DNA from: Azorinus chamasolen
Lineage: Eukaryota; Mollusca; Bivalvia; Cardiida; Solecurtidae
Assembly: GCA_963576725.1 (NCBI GenBank)
Contig: OY755239.1
Span: forward strand, 58,187,453-58,251,452
DNA: 64,000 nt
Direction of reading: 5' to 3'
A program made the position numbers and the translations under genes. Position 1 is the stretch's first letter. Every line of letters starts with the position of its first letter. Below the pieces are notes generated by a model, which was not told where the DNA came from, ran no database searches, and saw only the letters and a program-made list of their open reading frames with translations. Of this stretch, positions 60,120-64,000 are shown piece by piece.

Positions 60120-60309
60120 TGAACTCTCACATTTTCACGCCATTGCAAATAGCGTATACCTGTGGGTGTTGTCTGATCAGGATCTGCTCTGTTTGTTTAA
60201 GGAATTATGTAGGTCGGATTCTACAGTTTTTTTCTGACGCCAAAAATAACTATGTTTATACTATTATAAAATGCAGCTAATAGATATGCATAATGTCAGT
60301 AGTTCTTAC
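60120..60309 (-). mobile_element. TTAA-B subtype remnant
   Basis: CACATTTTCACGCCATTGC, GTTGTCTGATCAGGATCTGC, TCTGTTTGTTTAAGG, GTCGGATTCTACAG, ATGTCAGTAGTTCTTAC. Joins the next A copy. Confidence 0.65.
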
Positions 60310-60529
60310 TAATCACATTCTCTCCTGCTGAAGCCTTTTTACGCCTCTGTAAACTTCATTGTTTTGAAACCATTGTAATACATAGAGCAAATGCTCTATT
60401 TACATGTATCAAAATGGTTTCAAAACTACATAATTCTAAAGTTCTCTTTTTAATATAGCTAATGCTCCTTTTCGATAGATTAATTCAAATAGACTGGATC
60501 TAAAAATAGTCTAGGAGGGAATGAGTTAA
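60310..60529 (-). mobile_element. TTAA-A hairpin MITE, copy 18
   Basis: TAATCACATTCTCTCCTG to GGAGGGAATGAGTTAA. The stem has lost part of its centre (TAGAGCAAATGCTCTATTTA). Confidence 0.82.
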
Positions 60530-60565
60530 ATATGCATACGATTAAGGATTAGCAAGCCAGCAGTA

Positions 60566-60613
60566 ATAATGTCATTATTTCTTACAAACTTATTCATGGA
60601 GTAAAGGGTTCAG
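60566..60613 (-). mobile_element. TTAA-B subtype terminal fragment
   Basis: AATAATGTCATTATTTCTTA, ACTTATTCATGG, AGTAAAGGGTT. Terminal part only; possibly the end of the B copy broken by the A copy before it. Confidence 0.55.
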
Positions 60614-60711
60614 CGACGATCGGCGTTAAATGACCACGTGATCATTTGTTAAGAAAACAGATTATGCTGAAAATAAATGCTGAAACTTTTTTATCTCTAG
60701 GCAAAAGTCTG

Positions 60712-60910
60712 CATTTGCCCTTTTCCCACTATTGGCGATCAGACTCGCATTTGCAAAAAAGCTTGAATCCAGATGAGACGGCAATTGAGTCGGCGTCTCA
60801 TCAGGAACCAAGCTGTTTAACACCCTGATAATAGATTCTTAAATACATTATCGAATCGGAATTAGTCAAAATTGTACCAGATGCAACCATACCGGACGCT
60901 ATATCTTTAT
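60712..60910 (-). mobile_element. TTAA-D element
   Basis: TTTGCCCTTTTCCCACTATT, GATCAGACTCGCATTTGC, AGCTTGAATCCAGATGAGAC, GGCGTCTCATCAGGAACC, AAGCTGTTTAACACCCTG, ATCGAATCGGAATTAGTC. Confidence 0.7.
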
Positions 60911-61195
60911 ACATCTGGATAAGGAGTAAAAGTCGTATGTCAATGCAGTAAGGGGAAAGAAAATGTCAAGCGACAACTCTCAGTGCGGATCCAATTAACG
61001 CATGTTATGTGTACAGTTAAGCGGCTAAAGCCACGCTGGTGTCTAGTCTGAGCAACGACTGATGTTAAGCCGGTGGCAGACTTCAAACAGAGATTCTTTA
61101 TTTCCGTAAGCGATTCTTAGATACAAGTCTGAAAAAACACATCGTTATAGTAGTGTGACATATCTGCAGGAAGAGTTGTCTGTCATTATGGTTTA

Positions 61196-61311
61196 ACTTT
61201 GTCGCCGCCATAGGCGAATCCATGACACTCTTTGTAAACGAATTAGACCAGGGTTAGACGCAGAGTAACTCAGCGTCTCACCAGGATCCAATTCGTTTGA
61301 CATTCTGGTTA
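61196..61311. mobile_element. C/D hybrid fragment
   Basis: TTTAACTTTGTCGCCGCCAT (C-like end), AGACGCAGAGTAACTCAGCG, TCTCACCAGGATCC, ATTCGTTTGACATTCTGG (D core). Runs into the A copy, whose left end is cut. Confidence 0.6.
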
Positions 61312-61498
61312 TTAAGCTATTTTAGATCCAACCTGTTTGAATAAATCTACCGAAAAGGAGCATTAACTAGAGTAAAGGAAAATTTTAGATGTTTTTAGTT
61401 TGAAACCATTGTGATAAATAGAGCATTTATCACAATGGTTTCAAGAAGTGACCCATTACAGAAGCATAGAAAGGCGTAGTTATGGAGGAAAGGGTTAA
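61312..61498 (+). mobile_element. TTAA-A copy 19, hairpin centre lost
   Basis: Left end reduced to TTAAGCTATTTTAG; right end AGGAAAGGGTTAA. The stem TGATAAATAGAGCATTTATC is a shortened palindrome in which TGCTCCTATAGGAGCAAATG is missing. Confidence 0.87.
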
Positions 61499-61549
61499 AG
61501 AAATTACATTGGAACCCATCAAAACAGGAATTGCAATAAATATCAATTT

Positions 61550-61670
61550 AAGTCTTCAGGTGGCTGCTTAATGCAGGGTTAAAGTCACACAGAGACCTAC
61601 TTTATGTATGGCTTGCAACCTACTTTAAGCTGCCACCTGTCCGAAGACCGGTACTGATACTTTACTCAAT
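61550..61670. mobile_element. F3 core fragment
   Basis: AGGTGGCTGCTTAATGCAGG, AAAGTCACACAGAGACC, TACTTTAAGCTGCCACCTG. Confidence 0.6.
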
Positions 61671-61806
61671 GTAAAAAATAATGGCATCATGAATATTAAT
61701 TAGATTAATCCTCAAAGTGGCACATATACATGCGACCTTTTGGCCATAGTAGATACTGTAGAACAATATCTATAGTATATCATAAGCAAACTGAGCAGAC
61801 CCTGAT
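61671..61806 (+). mobile_element. TTAA-B subtype left part
   Basis: TAATGGCATCATGAATATTA, TTTTGGCCATAGTAGATACT, ATAAGCAAACTGAGCAGACC, then lost after CTGATGAAAG. Confidence 0.6.
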
Positions 61807-61889
61807 GAAAGTTAAGACACACTATGCCTTTAAGACCAAAACTGAATAAAATATTTAGTAGTCGCTTTAAAGAGATTGTTCTGTATCAG

Positions 61890-62003
61890 GATTTAAAATG
61901 TAAATGATTATAACTATCTCAATATGAATATATGGGTTGGTTTGCAAATATCAACAGCAGAGATTTAAAATGTAGATGATTGTAACTATCTCTAGCATTG
62001 AAT
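61890..62003. repeat. Imperfect direct repeat, 31 bp
   Basis: GATTTAAAATGTAAATGATT then ATAACTATCTC near 61890, and GATTTAAAATGTAGATGATT then GTAACTATCTC near 61963. Confidence 0.75.
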
Positions 62004-62157
62004 AATTTAGATACGTCTAGACATTTGGCTGCTTAACGCAGAGTGAAATTCATGCAGAAAGTTCCTAGAGGACTTTTACCCTGCATTATACTGCCACCTG
62101 TCTCCAAGACCGTTAGTTATACTAGATTAAACGTCATGTTTAGAGGGGGTTTACTGT
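62003..62157. mobile_element. F3 TA-type MITE, left end lost
   Basis: TTGGCTGCTTAACGCAGAG, CATGCAGAAAGTTCC, TTTTACCCTGCATTATAC, GTTTAGAGGGGGTTTACTG then TA. Confidence 0.72.
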
Positions 62158-62324
62158 ATTCATTGGGGGAATGTTTGGCTATTAATTCTATATTGATCAT
62201 CTTTGAACGGCTTTATTTATTCAATGAAGTGGTAGCAGATCTTTACATAACATGCTCACTGGATATTCAAAATAACTGATTTTTTTAGCCAAATATAAAA
62301 CATCTGGGCCTGGTTTACTGCAGA

Positions 62325-62412
62325 TCGTGCGACTGAAATCATCGTACTTCAAACATACGACGATCGCATCTTGAAGTTGCGATCGTCGTATGTTAGAACG
62401 TACGATAACGTT
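62325..62412. repeat. Inverted repeat ACATACGACGATCGCA
   Basis: ATCGTACTTCAAACATACG and CGTATGTTAGAACGTACGAT are opposed arms, and ACATACGACGATCGCATC / GTTGCGATCGTCGTATGT pair almost perfectly. A short foldback of unknown family. Confidence 0.65.
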
Positions 62413-62649
62413 AAATGCTATAATAGGAGATAAGTCTTGCTCTACTAATAGTAATGACGGATGTAAATAAGGACTTATGGCTAGGCTGGTCGTACGATCT
62501 TCAGAACCCTGCTACATCGATGGCTAAAATACATCCCTTATACACAGTTATGGATACTATTTGCTCTGATTATAGGAGTAAAGCCCATCTAATGCAACCG
62601 TTAACAAGATGTATTTGTGAAGCACTATATCCCCGATTATCGCCAATAT

Positions 62650-62865
62650 AAATTTGACCCGTAATTTGACCTTTGGCCTTGATTTATGATCTTGACCACC
62701 CCTAAAATGTTCGTCTCCATACGTTACACATACATGCCAAGATTGAAGTATGTATGTGCAATGGCTACAAAATTATCGCCAACGTTAGAGTCGGGGCCAA
62801 ACCAACAGACAGACAGACAGGGCAAACGCAGAATGCCCTCCGGGGGTGGGGGCATAAAAAGGGGT
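62650..62865 (+). mobile_element. SINE- or LINE-like 3' repeat
   Basis: TTTGACCTTTGGCCTTGAT, CATACATGCCAAGATTGAAG, AACCAACAGACAGACAGAC, then CCCTCCGGGGGTGGGGGC. A TGACCTTTGACCTTG start with a CAGACAGA run and a C/G-rich close is, from memory, a familiar dispersed pattern in mollusc genomes; the exact family cannot be fixed here. Confidence 0.5.
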
Positions 62866-62883
62866 TTAAATATGCGTCGAAGA

Positions 62884-63031
62884 GGCAGGTGATACCTGAA
62901 GTAAGACGACAGTTACAGAGAAAGCTCCTATAGGAGTTGTCTGAATTACATTCGCTCTACATGAACCAATCATCTGCTTTTAAAGACATTGTGTATACTT
63001 ATTAAGTGGTCGCTTTGGAGGGTCTCTACTG
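62884..63031. mobile_element. F2/F4-like MITE, left end lost
   Basis: CAGGTGATACCTGAAGTAAG, AGAGAAAGCTCCTATAGGAG, CTACATGAACCAATCATCTG, TTAAGTGGTCGCTTTGG, TCTCTACTG then TA. Confidence 0.68.
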
Positions 63032-63083
63032 TACGATACTATTCGTGGCATTGAAGTGACATTTTATCCACAAATAGTTTCTA

Positions 63084-63312
63084 TTAACCCATTTGCTCCC
63101 AGTGGATTCTTCCATGCTTATATATTGGATTCGTTTATCTTTTATCTAAGGGATGTCTGGTCTAAATTTTCATTTTGGTTTTGTTTTATATTGAAATTCC
63201 TATCAGCAAACAGTGTAGGTTCTGATCAGACGCCGCATTATGCGGCGTCTGATCAGAGTCTACACTGCTGGCCTTCGTCCCATACGTGGGATCGTGGGAG
63301 CAAATGGGTTAA
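63084..63312 (+). mobile_element. TTAA-K hairpin MITE, copy 2
   Basis: TTAACCCATTTGCTCCCA to TGGGAGCAAATGGGTTAA with an outer inverted end of about 17 bp. Inner stem GTGTAGGTTCTGATCAGACG, centre CCGCATTATGCGG, mirror CGTCTGATCAGAGTCTACAC. Best K copy. Confidence 0.92.
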
Positions 63313-63518
63313 TTCAGGAACCTGGGAATACGCTTACATGTTTACCAATGAAGCAGACAGTTATAAACTGAACAAAAATGTATGCCTTGTTTCCCTTGTT
63401 CCTGTTTGTGTATTCCGAGAGCAACTGTTTTGACATATTGACTTGGACATTGCTAGTGCGATATGGTAAAATAGAGTGATATGGTATCATAATGCAGTCC
63501 ATGTGGATTCAATTTGCA

Positions 63519-63723
63519 TTAACCCTTTTACCCGCTAGAGATGCACATAGAGGCTACACTAGGAACCGTCTGATCAGGGTCTGCTTTGTTTGCTTGGGGA
63601 TTAGTATAGATCCGATTCTAGTTTCTGAAATTATCCAAATAGAGTCTTTGTTTTTATCCATTGTAAACGTCTAGCTAATGAGAATGCATGATGCGAATTA
63701 CCACATAACTATTAATGAGTTAA
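63519..63723 (-). mobile_element. TTAA-B subtype, stem half lost
   Basis: TTAACCCTTTTACCCGCTAG to CATAACTATTAATGAGTTAA. AGGAACCGTCTGATCAGGGT, CTGCTTTGTTTGCTTGG, AGATCCGATTCTAG. The opposing arm is missing. Confidence 0.7.
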
Positions 63724-64000
63724 AGTATTATTCTGTATTGTAACGATAATCGTAGGAAGTACACCAAGTCAAGCTAAATTATGTGAGTTTCTTATCATCT
63801 TTAATCACATTATCTGCGGTGTTGGAGTACTGAAACAGAGTGCCGCAAACCGCGGAAATGCACTAGTGCAATTTAAGTCAGATTAGCAGTTTGAATCTAA
63901 CCGATAGTGAATCCTAGAGAGGATATGTGGAGCAAGTACATGACATCATTTAATCGTTATCCAACCGTAGCGCTGCATGACCGATTCACTCTATGTGATG
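63724..64000. other. unassigned window end
   Basis: No repeat or gene seen. Confidence 0.4.

Overview
This is eukaryotic, AT-rich DNA. It has SINEs with RNA polymerase III A and B boxes, a 5'-truncated non-LTR retrotransposon ending in AATAAA plus a TCTA tail, and very many short non-autonomous DNA transposons (MITEs). The style of the SINEs and of the LINE C-terminal region suggests a lophotrochozoan, most likely a bivalve mollusc; this is inference and no species is claimed. I find no convincing host protein-coding gene or exon, no rRNA and no functional tRNA. The best coding trace is the decayed LINE ORF2 end at 51831-52497.

The window is intergenic or intronic DNA built largely of hairpin elements. 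By rough addition the recognised elements cover about 40-50% of it. Family names here are mine. TTAA-bounded families: TTAA-A (about 19 copies, ~230 bp, 33-bp stem), TTAA-B (about 30 copies or fragments, ~240 bp), TTAA-C, TTAA-D (many old copies), TTAA-J (6 copies, ~250 bp), TTAA-K (2), TTAA-H, TTAA-I and TTAA-N. TA-bounded families: F1, F2, F3 and F4 (about 200 bp, ends CAGTARAACC), and E and E2 (ends CAGTGCTCCC or CAGAG). Almost every one has a long hairpin in its middle.

Layout: 1-12 kb holds scattered A, B, D, F and K copies plus two large, almost complete palindromes (828-964 and 1513-1668). 12-23 kb holds a 31-bp minisatellite, nested B/E copies and chains of elements sharing one TTAA. 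23-33 kb is sparser, with a SINE, a C-H-B chain and long unassigned AT-rich tracts. 33-51 kb is dense in F, A and J copies, with several insertions inside other elements and two SINEs. 51-53 kb carries the LINE fragment. 53-64 kb holds F3, B and J copies, a 77-bp tandem array enclosed in a TTAA element, and a SINE-like tail.

The notable point is modularity. The same central palindrome GCTCCTATAGGAGC occurs in families with quite different ends and target sites (TTAA-A, TTAA-B, and TA-type F1-F4). Related hairpin arms recur in B, C, D, J and K. One hairpin (that of E) sits between two different sets of ends. An F-like core sits inside a TTAA frame (element I). Nested insertions show TTAA and TA target duplication directly. 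These patterns suggest exchange or convergent selection of hairpin cores among unrelated mobile elements.
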